64,000 nucleotides of DNA from Jeotgalibaca sp052266715. Its GTDB lineage: Bacteria; Bacillota; Bacilli; Lactobacillales; Aerococcaceae. The position numbers and the translations under genes were made by a program. This document shows, one piece after another, positions 52,325-60,474 of this stretch; position 1 is the first letter of the stretch, and every line of letters begins with the position of its first letter. Under the pieces are notes generated by a model. The model did no database searches, was not told where the DNA came from, and saw only the letters and a program-made list of their open reading frames with translations. Where the stretch lies: assembly GCA_052266715.1 (NCBI GenBank), contig JBQPRB010000001.1. One strand, 5' to 3'.

Positions 52325-52345
52325 AAATCGAAATGATTCCTATTT
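52325..52345 (-). promoter_or_regulatory. Zur-type operator upstream of the zinc operon
   Basis: A 21-bp imperfect palindrome with AAATCG at one end and TATTT at the other around AAATGATT. Against the Bacillus/Listeria Zur consensus (AAATCGTAAT-N-ATTACGATTT) I count 17 of 20 defined positions. It lies about 6-26 nt downstream of the predicted start of transcription, suited to repression by a zinc-loaded Fur-family regulator. Confidence 0.75.
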
Positions 52346-52357
52346 GGGGACTAAATT

Positions 52358-52387
52358 ACTTTAGCACAAGATTTGCAGAGTCGTCAA
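52358..52387 (-). promoter_or_regulatory. Promoter of znuA-znuC-znuB
   Basis: Minus-strand TTGACG (52387-52382), an 18-nt spacer ending TGC, then TAAAGT (52363-52358). Confidence 0.65.
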
Positions 52388-52554
52388 TATATTTGTTGCT
52401 TTAGATATATTGCTTTTAGTAAATTCGGCATTTTTTCTAAAATCTATTAATATCAGTGTTAAGAAAGATCCAAACGTATGAATTCCTATTCATGATACAT
52501 TGTCAATATATTTACTTTCATCATTTCAGTTTAAAAGGATCAACTGCGGTGAAT

Positions 52555-52599
52555 AAAATAAACGAGCCGTGCCATTATTTGGCATAGCTCGTTTATTTT
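52555..52599. terminator. Terminator overlapping the end of ispE
   Basis: AAAATAAACGAGC pairs with GCTCGTTTATTTT (52555-52567 with 52587-52599), with an inner GCCA/TGGC extension. The ispE stop codon is inside the stem. T-rich on both sides. Confidence 0.8.
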
Positions 52600-53447
52600 A
52601 AAGTTCGGGTAATATACACTTCTTCGCAAAATCCTCTCAGACTATTGTAAACCCGTTTGGCCCGGGAATAATTTTGGCTGAAGCCAATAATCGTGGGACC
52701 GCTCCCACTCATGGTTACCCCATCCAATCCATAGCGCTCCATCCGCTCACTCAGTTGTTTAAGCTTGGGATGCCGTTCAAAAGTGACTGCCTCCAAGGTA
52801 TTGCTGAGATTATTGACCATCTTATAGTAGTCGCCATCATTGATTGCTTCCGCCACGATGCGGGATTTAGGTGTGTAATTCAGTTGTTCAACTTCCAAAG
52901 CCCGAAAAACAGTCTTGGTAGAAACACTTATGCGCGGTTTCGCCAATACTACCCAGCAGGGAGGCATTGGTTTAATAGGCTGAACTTTTTCTCCTCTACC
53001 AGATACAAAGGCTGTTCCACCCATGATGGAGTAAGGAACATCCGTTCCAACTCTCATCCCCAACTCAATCATCTCGTCCGTGCTCATATTCAAGTTCCAT
53101 ATCTTGTTCAAAGCCCGCAAGGTCGCCGCAGCGTCCGTACTGCCGCCACCTAACCCTGCAGCTACTGGTATTTTCTTCTCTATCTCCACCAACATTCCCT
53201 CGCGGATACCGAAACGATCTTTTACTAACTTGATGATTTGGTAAACATGATTGCGACGGTCAACCGGTAAAAAAGCTTTATTAGTATACACCTCTATTTT
53301 GTTCTCGACTAGGGGAGTAAACGTTAAGTAATCGGCAAGATCAACCGACGACATAATCATCTCCAGTTCGTGGTAATCATCTTCACGTTTAAACAAGACG
53401 TCTAGTGTCAGATTAATCTTCGCAGGCGCACGTTCAATCCATTCCAT
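52593..53447 (-). CDS. ispE: 4-diphosphocytidyl-2-C-methyl-D-erythritol kinase
   Basis: GHMP-family kinase. The ATP loop is PVAAGLGGGSTDAAAT (about residues 90-105), with the N-terminal APAKINLTLDV and C-terminal MSGSGPTIIGF motifs. 284 residues. It belongs to the MEP isoprenoid pathway, yet many Lactobacillales use mevalonate and keep ispE as an orphan. Only ispE is in this window, so the pathway cannot be judged. It is downstream of veg, as in Bacillus. Confidence 0.94.
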   Translation of the reverse strand: MEWIERAPAKINLTLDVLFKREDDYHELEMIMSSVDLADYLTFTPLVENKIEVYTNKAFLPVDRRNHVYQIIKLVKDRFGIREGMLVEIEKKIPVAAGLGGGSTDAAATLRALNKIWNLNMSTDEMIELGMRVGTDVPYSIMGGTAFVSGRGEKVQPIKPMPPCWVVLAKPRISVSTKTVFRALEVEQLNYTPKSRIVAEAINDGDYYKMVNNLSNTLEAVTFERHPKLKQLSERMERYGLDGVTMSGSGPTIIGFSQNYSRAKRVYNSLRGFCEEVYITRTLK

Positions 53448-53501
53448 CCGAATACTCCCCCTTTTCTATTAATACTACATGATAATCAGGGTTTTAGAAA
53501 G

Positions 53502-53540
53502 AAAAAAAGATCAAAATCCCAATTAAGGATTTTGATCTTT
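53502..53540 (-). terminator. Terminator of veg
   Basis: AAAGATCAAAATCC / GGATTTTGATCTTT, 14-bp stem (53540-53527 with 53519-53506), 7-nt loop region, then TTTTC on the minus strand. Confidence 0.9.
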
Positions 53541-53572
53541 GCTATGTATTCTATAATTACTAATGCGAGTGG

Positions 53573-53830
53573 TTATGCGTATTGACTCGTTTCTTCATCG
53601 TAGAAGGAAATTTCAACGGAAGATGTTAGCACATCGGCATAACTATATGAAACACGTTCAAATGCATTCTCTTCTTGATCTAAATCCACGACAAAAACGG
53701 AATGGTAAGTTTCACGTAAAATTCCTTTTCTTTCCGTTTTACGCTTTCTACCTGCTTGAGCTGTCAACAACACTTTTTTACCTAAGCGACTGTCAAGTTC
53801 TTCTTTAATATCCATCAAACTTTCTGGCAT
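53573..53830 (-). CDS. veg: Veg protein
   Basis: A small conserved Gram-positive protein (85 aa) that influences biofilm formation in Bacillus. It matches Veg through DIKEELDSRLGKKV, GRKRKTERKGILRETY and the hallmark FVVDLDQEENAFERVSYSYAD. The start is the ATG at 53830 with GAGGTG six nt upstream. Confidence 0.94.
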   Translation of the reverse strand: MPESLMDIKEELDSRLGKKVLLTAQAGRKRKTERKGILRETYHSVFVVDLDQEENAFERVSYSYADVLTSSVEISFYDEETSQYA

Positions 53831-54000
53831 GCTCTTCACCTCACTGAGGATTATTGTACCACATTATTATAAAATTTTCAAGTATATCATAGGACGTATT
53901 TCTTGACAATACTAATTTTATATTTTTTAGATGTTTTCTGAAAAAATTGATGCTTCAAATCGAACTTCGTTCTAGTAGGCCCGTAAATGGCGGTAGAGAT

Positions 54001-54037
54001 AAAAAGGAAAGATGCCAGACACGCATCTTTCCTTTTC
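54001..54037 (-). terminator. Terminator of the ATPase gene
   Basis: AAAAGGAAAGATGC / GCATCTTTCCTTTT, 14-bp stem (54036-54023 with 54015-54002), followed by TTATC on the minus strand. Confidence 0.85.
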
Positions 54038-54041
54038 ACTT

Positions 54042-54899
54042 TTATTTAAAATCGTCTTGATGCTTCCGAAAAAAATCATAATATGTCCGGACATTAGCTA
54101 ATTCAGTCCATCTCTTTACCGAAACCGGATTGGTATCCAAATCGTAGATACGTGCTTCTTTCAAAGCCAACAGGAATGGTGAGTGGGTGGAGATGATGAA
54201 CTGGCAACCAAAAAATCGGGCAGAATCCTCTATAAACTGCATCAATTCCAATTGTCTGGCGGGAGACAAACTGTTTTCTGGCTCATCCAATAAATACAAA
54301 CCATTTTCTTCTATCTGGTTCGTAAAATAACGAAAAGCATTTTCACCGTTGGAATATTCACGCACGTTACCTGGCATTTCTTGACGCACATAACGGGATT
54401 GCGTTTTTCGACGTGCCTCGACCACTTGACGGAGTTGCTCATAATCATCAAGTGAACGTAATTGAAACTTGGAATGTTTAAGACTCAAATATTCTTCAAA
54501 CATTTCTTCCCGTTTTTCATCGATTCCCTCATTTACCGTTCGAATATTCAAAATATAGTCAAATACATCATCACTCGTAATGATACGGCTATGTTCAGGA
54601 ACGGTAGTTTGATAGGTTGCCGTGCAAAACTTCAAATAGTCTTCATAGAAATTTGAACGGTTGTATTTTGCTTGCCTACGCAAAGCCAATTTTTCCGCAA
54701 TCACATTTAAAGCCGTCGTTTTCCCGGACCCATTACCCCCATATAGAATGGTGATAGGAGCACAGTCAATTCTGTCCAGGCCTTGATTTGATAAAACCTG
54801 GAAGGGATAGAAAGTATCATAAACAGTACGCTTTATTTCAATGAAAAAATCAAATTCCGCTTCACGATTCGGAAAATTAAACGAATCCAGATAGAGCAT
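54042..54899 (-). CDS. Stand-alone ABC-type (SMC/RecF-like) ATPase of unknown function
   Basis: 285 residues with the AAA_21-type layout. Walker A LYGGNGSGKTT near residue 53, a signature-like EYSNGENAF, Walker B GLYLLDEPENSLSP and H-loop ISTHSPFLL. The inserted middle region is probably helical. There is no membrane segment, nuclease domain or partner gene, so it is neither a transporter nor a recognisable OLD-type nuclease. It is inserted between rsmA and veg, which are close neighbours in Bacillus, and has its own terminator. DNA maintenance or defence is speculation. Confidence 0.82.
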   Translation of the reverse strand: MLYLDSFNFPNREAEFDFFIEIKRTVYDTFYPFQVLSNQGLDRIDCAPITILYGGNGSGKTTALNVIAEKLALRRQAKYNRSNFYEDYLKFCTATYQTTVPEHSRIITSDDVFDYILNIRTVNEGIDEKREEMFEEYLSLKHSKFQLRSLDDYEQLRQVVEARRKTQSRYVRQEMPGNVREYSNGENAFRYFTNQIEENGLYLLDEPENSLSPARQLELMQFIEDSARFFGCQFIISTHSPFLLALKEARIYDLDTNPVSVKRWTELANVRTYYDFFRKHQDDFK

Positions 54900-54929
54900 A
54901 AGCGACCTCCTGGCTAGTTGAATCCTAAC

Positions 54930-55823
54930 CTATGCGTTTTTCAAAACATCCGATTTAAATAATTCATTGGCCAACTCTGCGAATTCTTCAATCGAAAGTG
55001 TCTCAGCACGGCGACTGGCTTCAATACCAACTGCTTCCAAACCAACACGGAGCGCTTCTTTGGCTTCATCAGATTTACCAAAGATAGCCATTAAATTATT
55101 CCACAAGGTTTTACGGCGATGTTGAAAGGCACCGCGAGTCAAGCGGAAATAAAAATCTTCATTGGTTACGACAACTTTTGGGGTTTCTCGGCGTTTTAAT
55201 CGCAATACCGCAGAGTCTACATTCGGTTGTGGTACAAACACCGTTTTTGGCACGATAAATGATATTTCAGCTTCGGTATAGTAATCAATAGCAATGGTCA
55301 ATGAACCATAATTCTTTGAATTTGGCGATGCGGTCATTCTTTGTGCGACTTCTTTTTGCATCATCATGACATAAGCATCAACTGGCAGGTTCGCCTCGAT
55401 GAAGTTCATGATGATAGGTGTCGTGATGTAGTAAGGCAAGTTTGCGGCTACAACAATTCTGTCAGTCGGTTCGAAGCGGCTGGCGAATAATTCCGGTAGA
55501 TTCGCTTCCAGAATATCCTGGAAAATAATCTCGACATTATCGTAAGGCGCTAATTCTGTTTTCAAAATCGGCTCCAAGCGTCTATCCACTTCAAAAGCGA
55601 TGACTTGTTTAGCAGACTGTGCCAAGCGTTCAGTCAAAGCCCCAATCCCGGGTCCGATTTCGATTACAACTGTATCTTTATCAATTTCCCCGGCCGCCAA
55701 CATTTTGGTTAAAATGTTTGGTTCAATCAGAAAGTTTTGACCCAAACTTTTTTTCATGGTCAGACCATATTTCTTAATAATTTGTTTCGTTCTGCTTGGT
55801 GTCGCGATGTCTTTATTCATCAT
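54930..55823 (-). CDS. rsmA: 16S rRNA dimethyladenosine transferase (KsgA)
   Basis: Dimethylates two adjacent adenines near the 3' end of 16S rRNA, a late quality check in 30S assembly. Motifs are KKSLGQNFL, VIEIGPGIGALTERL (SAM site) and the catalytic NLPYYITTP. 297 residues from the ATG at 55823, which overlaps the rnmV stop (TGATG). An ATG one codon on is also possible. Confidence 0.95.
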   Translation of the reverse strand: MMNKDIATPSRTKQIIKKYGLTMKKSLGQNFLIEPNILTKMLAAGEIDKDTVVIEIGPGIGALTERLAQSAKQVIAFEVDRRLEPILKTELAPYDNVEIIFQDILEANLPELFASRFEPTDRIVVAANLPYYITTPIIMNFIEANLPVDAYVMMMQKEVAQRMTASPNSKNYGSLTIAIDYYTEAEISFIVPKTVFVPQPNVDSAVLRLKRRETPKVVVTNEDFYFRLTRGAFQHRRKTLWNNLMAIFGKSDEAKEALRVGLEAVGIEASRRAETLSIEEFAELANELFKSDVLKNA

Positions 55824-56401
55824 CAAACCAACTCCTGTCCTTGTGCCGTTGGAATCGGAAGTCCGATTTTTTCCATAGCGGCAATGATTTCTTGTTTTGT
55901 TATTTGAAACATGTGTACTTTTTTGACAAATTGTTTCCCGTTGGTATGCCCAATCCCCAATTCATCGCCCAGCTTTTCCCGATAAATTGCGGAGTGAGGT
56001 TGTCCCAATAATCCAGCTTCCAGGAAAAAAGGTTTTAAATTTTCAGTGGGTGCATTCAGATAAGGTGTTTGGATATTTTCCAAAGCTTGCCTTATAACTG
56101 CGACTGAGGCGTGTTCAACGCCCAAGCTTCCACCTACAGGCGATTGACAATCCTGTTTCCGGATAAAAGCATGTTTGATTCCTGGAATCCGTTGCGTCAA
56201 GGTTTCACGGATCTTTCCACCCGGAAAATCAGGGTCAGTCAAAACAATAACGCCACGTGACGCTTGCGCCTTTTCCACTTGTAAAATGGTTGCTTCATCC
56301 AGCGCCGACCCGTTGGTTTCGATGGTGTCTGCTTCTACAGCCATTTTGATACGTACGGAATCGTCCTTGCCTTCCACAACAATTATTTCTTTAATTTTCA
56401 T
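55823..56401 (-). CDS. rnmV: Ribonuclease M5
   Basis: Matures 5S rRNA. TOPRIM domain with IIVVEGKDD at the N-terminus and LTDPDFPGGKIRE, then the family LGVEHASV segment. 192 residues. The start overlaps the tatD stop by 4 nt (ATGA) and its end overlaps rsmA, giving a coupled tatD-rnmV-rsmA unit. Confidence 0.96.
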   Translation of the reverse strand: MKIKEIIVVEGKDDSVRIKMAVEADTIETNGSALDEATILQVEKAQASRGVIVLTDPDFPGGKIRETLTQRIPGIKHAFIRKQDCQSPVGGSLGVEHASVAVIRQALENIQTPYLNAPTENLKPFFLEAGLLGQPHSAIYREKLGDELGIGHTNGKQFVKKVHMFQITKQEIIAAMEKIGLPIPTAQGQELV

Positions 56402-57180
56402 ATTTGATCCAATCTAAAAAGCTTATTTGCATTTTGCATTGTGATTGTCGCAATTTCTTCGGTTGTCATTCCACGTAATTCGGCAATTTTTTCGGCTACG
56501 TATTTCACATAACTTGGTTCATTCCGTTTACCGCGGTAAGGAACAGGGGCCAAATAAGGGGCATCGGTCTCGATCAACAATTTATCCAAAGGAACTGCTT
56601 TTGCGACTTCATGGACTTCTGTCGCTTTCTTAAAAGTAACGACCCCACTAAGGGAGATATGCATGCCCAAGTCCAAAAACTTCTCCATGTAAGAAACGTC
56701 CCCACTGTAGCTATGCATAATACCACCAATTTCCGACACACCTTCGTCTTTTAAAATACGATAGGTGTCTTCAATAGCGTCTCGCATATGAATCGAAATC
56801 GGTAAATCGAGTTCCTTGGCGATTTGAATTTGGCGACGGAAAACATGTTCCTGGACTTCTTTGGAATCTTCCATCCAATAGTAATCCAGACCCATTTCCC
56901 CCATCGCGACCACACGCTCGTTTTTCAAAAGGGGAATTAACGCCTCTTCCACATCCAAGGTATAACTGCCGGCCTCGGTTGGATGCCAGCCAATGATACT
57001 ATAGATTTCAGGGTGAGCAGCGCTAAGGGACAGTGATTTTTTGATTGTGGCCGCATCAAAACCAACCACAGCGAAGCGCTCCACACCAACTTCTTTGGCA
57101 CGCTCAATGGCGGCTTCGACATCATCTGCAAAAGCATCAACATTCAAATGACAATGTGTATCAAACAACACGCGCTTCAT
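56398..57180 (-). CDS. tatD: TatD-family metal-dependent deoxyribonuclease
   Basis: 260-residue TIM-barrel hydrolase. Metal ligands are in FDTHCHLN, GEMGLDYYW, IHMRDA, HSYSG and ETDAPYLAP. The family has 3'-5' DNase activity linked to repair; the exact substrate is unsettled. It follows metG and overlaps rnmV, as yabD does in Bacillus. Confidence 0.94.
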   Translation of the reverse strand: MKRVLFDTHCHLNVDAFADDVEAAIERAKEVGVERFAVVGFDAATIKKSLSLSAAHPEIYSIIGWHPTEAGSYTLDVEEALIPLLKNERVVAMGEMGLDYYWMEDSKEVQEHVFRRQIQIAKELDLPISIHMRDAIEDTYRILKDEGVSEIGGIMHSYSGDVSYMEKFLDLGMHISLSGVVTFKKATEVHEVAKAVPLDKLLIETDAPYLAPVPYRGKRNEPSYVKYVAEKIAELRGMTTEEIATITMQNANKLFRLDQI

Positions 57181-57215
57181 CTTCCTCTCTCAACAATATT
57201 TAGGTCTATTATACA

Positions 57216-57247
57216 TGAAAATAGGGTTGGAGCCTAAGCGCCAACCC
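57216..57247 (-). terminator. Terminator of metG
   Basis: GGGTTGG / CCAACCC (57247-57241 with 57230-57224), 10-nt loop, then TATTTTC on the minus strand. Moderate strength. Confidence 0.65.
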
Positions 57248-57256
57248 ACATTTTCA

Positions 57257-59272
57257 TTATGCTACCGTTGAGCCGTTTTCTGCTTCTTGCGGTGCCAAAA
57301 TAACTTGTAACTTGCCATCTTTTTCAGCGGACAAAATCATGCCTTGACTTACTTCACCCTTCATCTTACGTGCTTTCAAGTTCGCAACGATGACTACTTT
57401 TTTACCGATGAAATAAGATGGATCTGAATACCATTCCGCAATACCGGAAAGGATTTGGCGATGACCTTCATCACCAGCATCCAGACGGAATTTCAATAGC
57501 TTGTCAGCCCCTTCGACTTTTTGACAGTCCATTACTTCTGCTACTTTTAATTCCACTTTATCGAAATCATCATATTTAATTTGTTTTTCTTTTTCAGAAA
57601 CAAGTTTTGTTTCACTCGGATCAAAAGCTGCTTCTTCTTCCGCTTGAGGCGTTCCAGTGGCAGCGATTTGTTCTTTTAAAAACGCAACTTCTTCTTCTTG
57701 GTCCAAACGTGGGAAAATCGGTGTACCTTTTTTAACAACGTTTGTGCCGGCTGGGAACTGGCCGAATGCCAAGTTCTCCCACGCTGCATCAGTTTCAAAA
57801 TCCAAGCCCAATTGTTCAAAGATTTTAGCTGGTGATGTTGTCAAGAATGGAGAAAGCAAGATTGCCGTAATGCGCAATACTTCCGCCAAATGAACCATCA
57901 CGCTACCCAATTCTTCTTTACGGGATTCATCTTTAGCCAATACCCATGGTTCTGTTTCGTCGATGTATTTATTCGAACGGGAAATCAAACGCCATACCTC
58001 AGCAAGTGCCACACTGAATTGCATGTTATCCATTTCTTTGGAATATTTTTCAATAACAGCATTTGCAGTTGCTTCCAAGTCTGCATCAAAAGCAGTCTTA
58101 TGATCTGCCCATGCCGGGATTGCACCATCGAAGTATTTATTGATCATGGCAATCGTCCGGTTCAACAAGTTCCCCAGATCATTTGCCAAATCAAAGTTAA
58201 TGCGGTTGATGTAATCTTCCGGCGTAAAGATACCATCACTACCAAAACTTACTTCACGCATTAAGTAATAACGTAGGGCATCTAAACCATAGCGTTCCAC
58301 CAATGGTTCAGGGTAGACAACGTTTCCTTTAGATTTGGACATCTTGCCGTCTTTCATTTGTAACCAACCATGACCAAAAATTTTGTCTGGCAATGGAATA
58401 TCCAAAGCCATCAACATGATTGGCCAATAAATAGTATGGAAACGCACGATTTCTTTACCGACCATATGAACATTGGCTGGCCAATATTTTTGGTAAAGCG
58501 AATCATCATCCGACCCATAGCCCAGTGCCGTGATATAGTTTGCCAATGCATCAATCCACACGTACACAACGTGTTTTGGATTACTCTTCACCGGAATACC
58601 CCATGAGAAAGTTGTCCGTGATACAGCAAGATCTTCAAGACCTGGTTTGATGAAGTTGTTGATCATTTCATTTTTACGAGATTCTGGTTGAATAAATCCT
58701 GGATGATCCTCATAATATTTCAATAGACGATCGGCGTATTTACTCATGCGGAAGAAATAAGATTCTTCTTTAACAAGTTCGACTTCGTGACCACTTGGAG
58801 CCACTCCACCGATAACTTTACCATTCTCATCTTTGTATACTTCAGCCAGTTGTGTTTCCGTGAAGAATTCCTCATCAGATACAGAATACCAACCTTCGTA
58901 TTCACCTAGATAAATGTCACCTTGTTCAACTAATTTTTCAAACATCATTTGAACAGCTTTAACATGGTTTTCGTCCGTCGTACGTACAAAGTAGTCATGG
59001 GAAATATCCAGTTTCTTCCATAAAGATTGAATATCTTCTGCCATTTTATCAACATATTTTTTTGGTGAAACGCCAAGTTCAGCGGCTTTCTTTTCAATCT
59101 TTTGTCCATGTTCGTCCGTTCCCGTTAAATAGAAAACGTCGAACCCTTGCAGTCGTTTATAACGTGCCATAACATCACAAGCAATCGTGGTGTATGAATT
59201 CCCGATATGCAATTGACCACTTGGGTAATAGATCGGGGTCGTGATGTAAAATGTTTCCTTTTCTTTAAACAC
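57257..59272 (-). CDS. metG: Methionyl-tRNA synthetase
   Basis: Class I synthetase. The HIGH element appears as HIGN in YPSGQLHIGNSYTT and KMSKS is intact (GKMSKSKGN). A C-terminal EMAP/Trbp111-like tRNA-binding domain begins near FDKVELKVAEVMDCQKVEGA. The start is the GTG at 59272, nine nt after AAGGAGG; it gives MFKEKETFYITTPIYYP and 671 residues. The frame is open 16 codons further upstream, past the binding site. Confidence 0.95.
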   Translation of the reverse strand: MFKEKETFYITTPIYYPSGQLHIGNSYTTIACDVMARYKRLQGFDVFYLTGTDEHGQKIEKKAAELGVSPKKYVDKMAEDIQSLWKKLDISHDYFVRTTDENHVKAVQMMFEKLVEQGDIYLGEYEGWYSVSDEEFFTETQLAEVYKDENGKVIGGVAPSGHEVELVKEESYFFRMSKYADRLLKYYEDHPGFIQPESRKNEMINNFIKPGLEDLAVSRTTFSWGIPVKSNPKHVVYVWIDALANYITALGYGSDDDSLYQKYWPANVHMVGKEIVRFHTIYWPIMLMALDIPLPDKIFGHGWLQMKDGKMSKSKGNVVYPEPLVERYGLDALRYYLMREVSFGSDGIFTPEDYINRINFDLANDLGNLLNRTIAMINKYFDGAIPAWADHKTAFDADLEATANAVIEKYSKEMDNMQFSVALAEVWRLISRSNKYIDETEPWVLAKDESRKEELGSVMVHLAEVLRITAILLSPFLTTSPAKIFEQLGLDFETDAAWENLAFGQFPAGTNVVKKGTPIFPRLDQEEEVAFLKEQIAATGTPQAEEEAAFDPSETKLVSEKEKQIKYDDFDKVELKVAEVMDCQKVEGADKLLKFRLDAGDEGHRQILSGIAEWYSDPSYFIGKKVVIVANLKARKMKGEVSQGMILSAEKDGKLQVILAPQEAENGSTVA

Positions 59273-59362
59273 GAATGAGTGCCTCCTTAGAAATTCTAGT
59301 TCTATATATGCAGAATCCATTCTACCACAGAATTGACATTCATGCGTGTTTATTTACAAAAT

Positions 59363-60124
59363 CTATTCCGCCGCAAATATACGAATCGCATCCCGTAAAA
59401 ACTGTGCTGCGCCTTCACCGGCTGGCCCATCATAATAGTTCTTAAAGCGTTCATCCACGACGTACATATCTGCCAAACCACGATGTGCTTCTTTGGAGTA
59501 GCTTGGCCATGTGAATGCCAACCATTCTTTATGCAGAGCGGCCACTGCTTGTGCTTCTTCTCCACTAGGGTCATTCGTTTTCATGGCTGCTTGTAAATCG
59601 TTCAGGATTTGGCTAGCCATTTCTTGGAGTTGATTATATTGGTCTTCACTAAGGTTTCCAAATTTCTTATTGGCTTTCTCGATGGTGTCTTTCCCATATT
59701 TCTCACGGATTTCGTTCCCGTATTTTTGTTCGTTTTCATCTAATTGTTTTTGTTTGAAGCCTTCGAATTTTTCTTTATCAGTCATGCCACTCTCTCCTTT
59801 TATATGTTGTATCGTCTTGTCGATGGTTTTTAACAGATGGTCCAGACGCTCCCTTTTGGCCAGGAGTTGCTGGCGATGATGAGTCAGGGCTTCACTGTTT
59901 TTAAATTCCGGATCATCCAGGTAACTTTTTATTTCTTCAAGCGGGATTTCAAATTCCCGGAAAAATAAGATTTGTTGGAGCCGATCAACTTCGGCTTGTC
60001 CATAAATTCTGTATCCTGAGGAATTAATTCGCTTCGGCTTCAGTAAGCCAATTGTGTCGTAATAACGCAGTGTGCGGCTACTGACTCCTGCGAGTTCCCC
60101 TAATTTTTTGATGCTGTATTCCAT
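59363..60124 (-). CDS. MerR-family regulator with TipAS-like effector domain
   Basis: 253 residues. A MerR helix-turn-helix (YSIKKLGELAGVSSRTLRYYD, quoted in part, and IGLLKPKR) is followed by a dimerisation helix. From about residue 110 a TipA/Mta-type C-terminal domain follows (YGKDTIEKANKKFGNLS, LADMYVVDERFKNYYD). Such proteins sense lipophilic or thiopeptide drugs and twist the promoter DNA to activate it. The gene's own promoter has the 19-nt spacer and central dyad of MerR targets, so it is probably autoregulated. No efflux gene is next to it. Confidence 0.9.
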   Translation of the reverse strand: MEYSIKKLGELAGVSSRTLRYYDTIGLLKPKRINSSGYRIYGQAEVDRLQQILFFREFEIPLEEIKSYLDDPEFKNSEALTHHRQQLLAKRERLDHLLKTIDKTIQHIKGESGMTDKEKFEGFKQKQLDENEQKYGNEIREKYGKDTIEKANKKFGNLSEDQYNQLQEMASQILNDLQAAMKTNDPSGEEAQAVAALHKEWLAFTWPSYSKEAHRGLADMYVVDERFKNYYDGPAGEGAAQFLRDAIRIFAAE

Positions 60125-60146
60125 CTGCGTCCCTCCTCGTATCTCT

Positions 60147-60177
60147 ATACTAAACCTTTACGTTGCGTCAAGGTCAA
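60147..60177 (-). promoter_or_regulatory. MerR-type promoter and operator of the TipA-like gene
   Basis: Minus strand: TTGACC (60177-60172), a 19-nt spacer and TAGTAT (60152-60147). A 21-bp dyad with ACCTT and AAGGT ends and inner ACG/CGT halves fills the spacer (60174-60154). The overlong spacer with a central dyad is the signature of MerR-activated promoters. Confidence 0.8.
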
Positions 60178-60230
60178 GCGGGAAATACCAAAAGTCAAAA
60201 AATATCTTTCGAACCGTATTGTTGGTCAGG

Positions 60231-60424
60231 TGCGGCGTTCGTGTTTCCCATAATTTTTAATCGCCGCTTTTTAACTCGTAAGTGCGGCGATTAAATTTCT
60301 TGCGAGTGCGGAACGCCGCTTTTTAACCAAAAATGCGGCGTTAAGGTCCAGCATTTTCACTGAACGCCGCATTTATGAAGAAAGTGCGGCGTTCCCAACC
60401 TATATATTTTTTTAACGCCGCATC
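60231..60424. repeat. Alternating inverted-repeat array, locus 3 (51-nt period, eight arms)
   Basis: Eight arms alternate. GCGGCG cores start at 60232, 60284, 60335 and 60386; CGCCGC cores at 60262, 60314, 60365 and 60416. Steps are 52, 51 and 51 nt in both series. Gaps between cores are 24 nt and 15-16 nt. Full arms are mostly AACGCCGC(A) and its complement. Arms 2 and 3 both carry an extra base (AATCGCCGC / GCGGCGATT), which keeps a 12-bp pair. Arms 6 and 7 pair over 10 bp, and the first and last arms over 9. The array lies between the terminator of the wall hydrolase gene and the MerR promoter. Confidence 0.93.
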
Positions 60425-60432
60425 CAACGACC

Positions 60433-60462
60433 AAAAAAAGACAGCCCTCTCGGACTGTCTTG
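60433..60462 (-). terminator. Terminator of the NlpC/P60 gene
   Basis: AAGACAG / CTGTCTT stem (60461-60455 with 60444-60438), then TTTTTTTGG on the minus strand. Confidence 0.82.
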
Positions 60463-60474
60463 TCATATTCAGTA

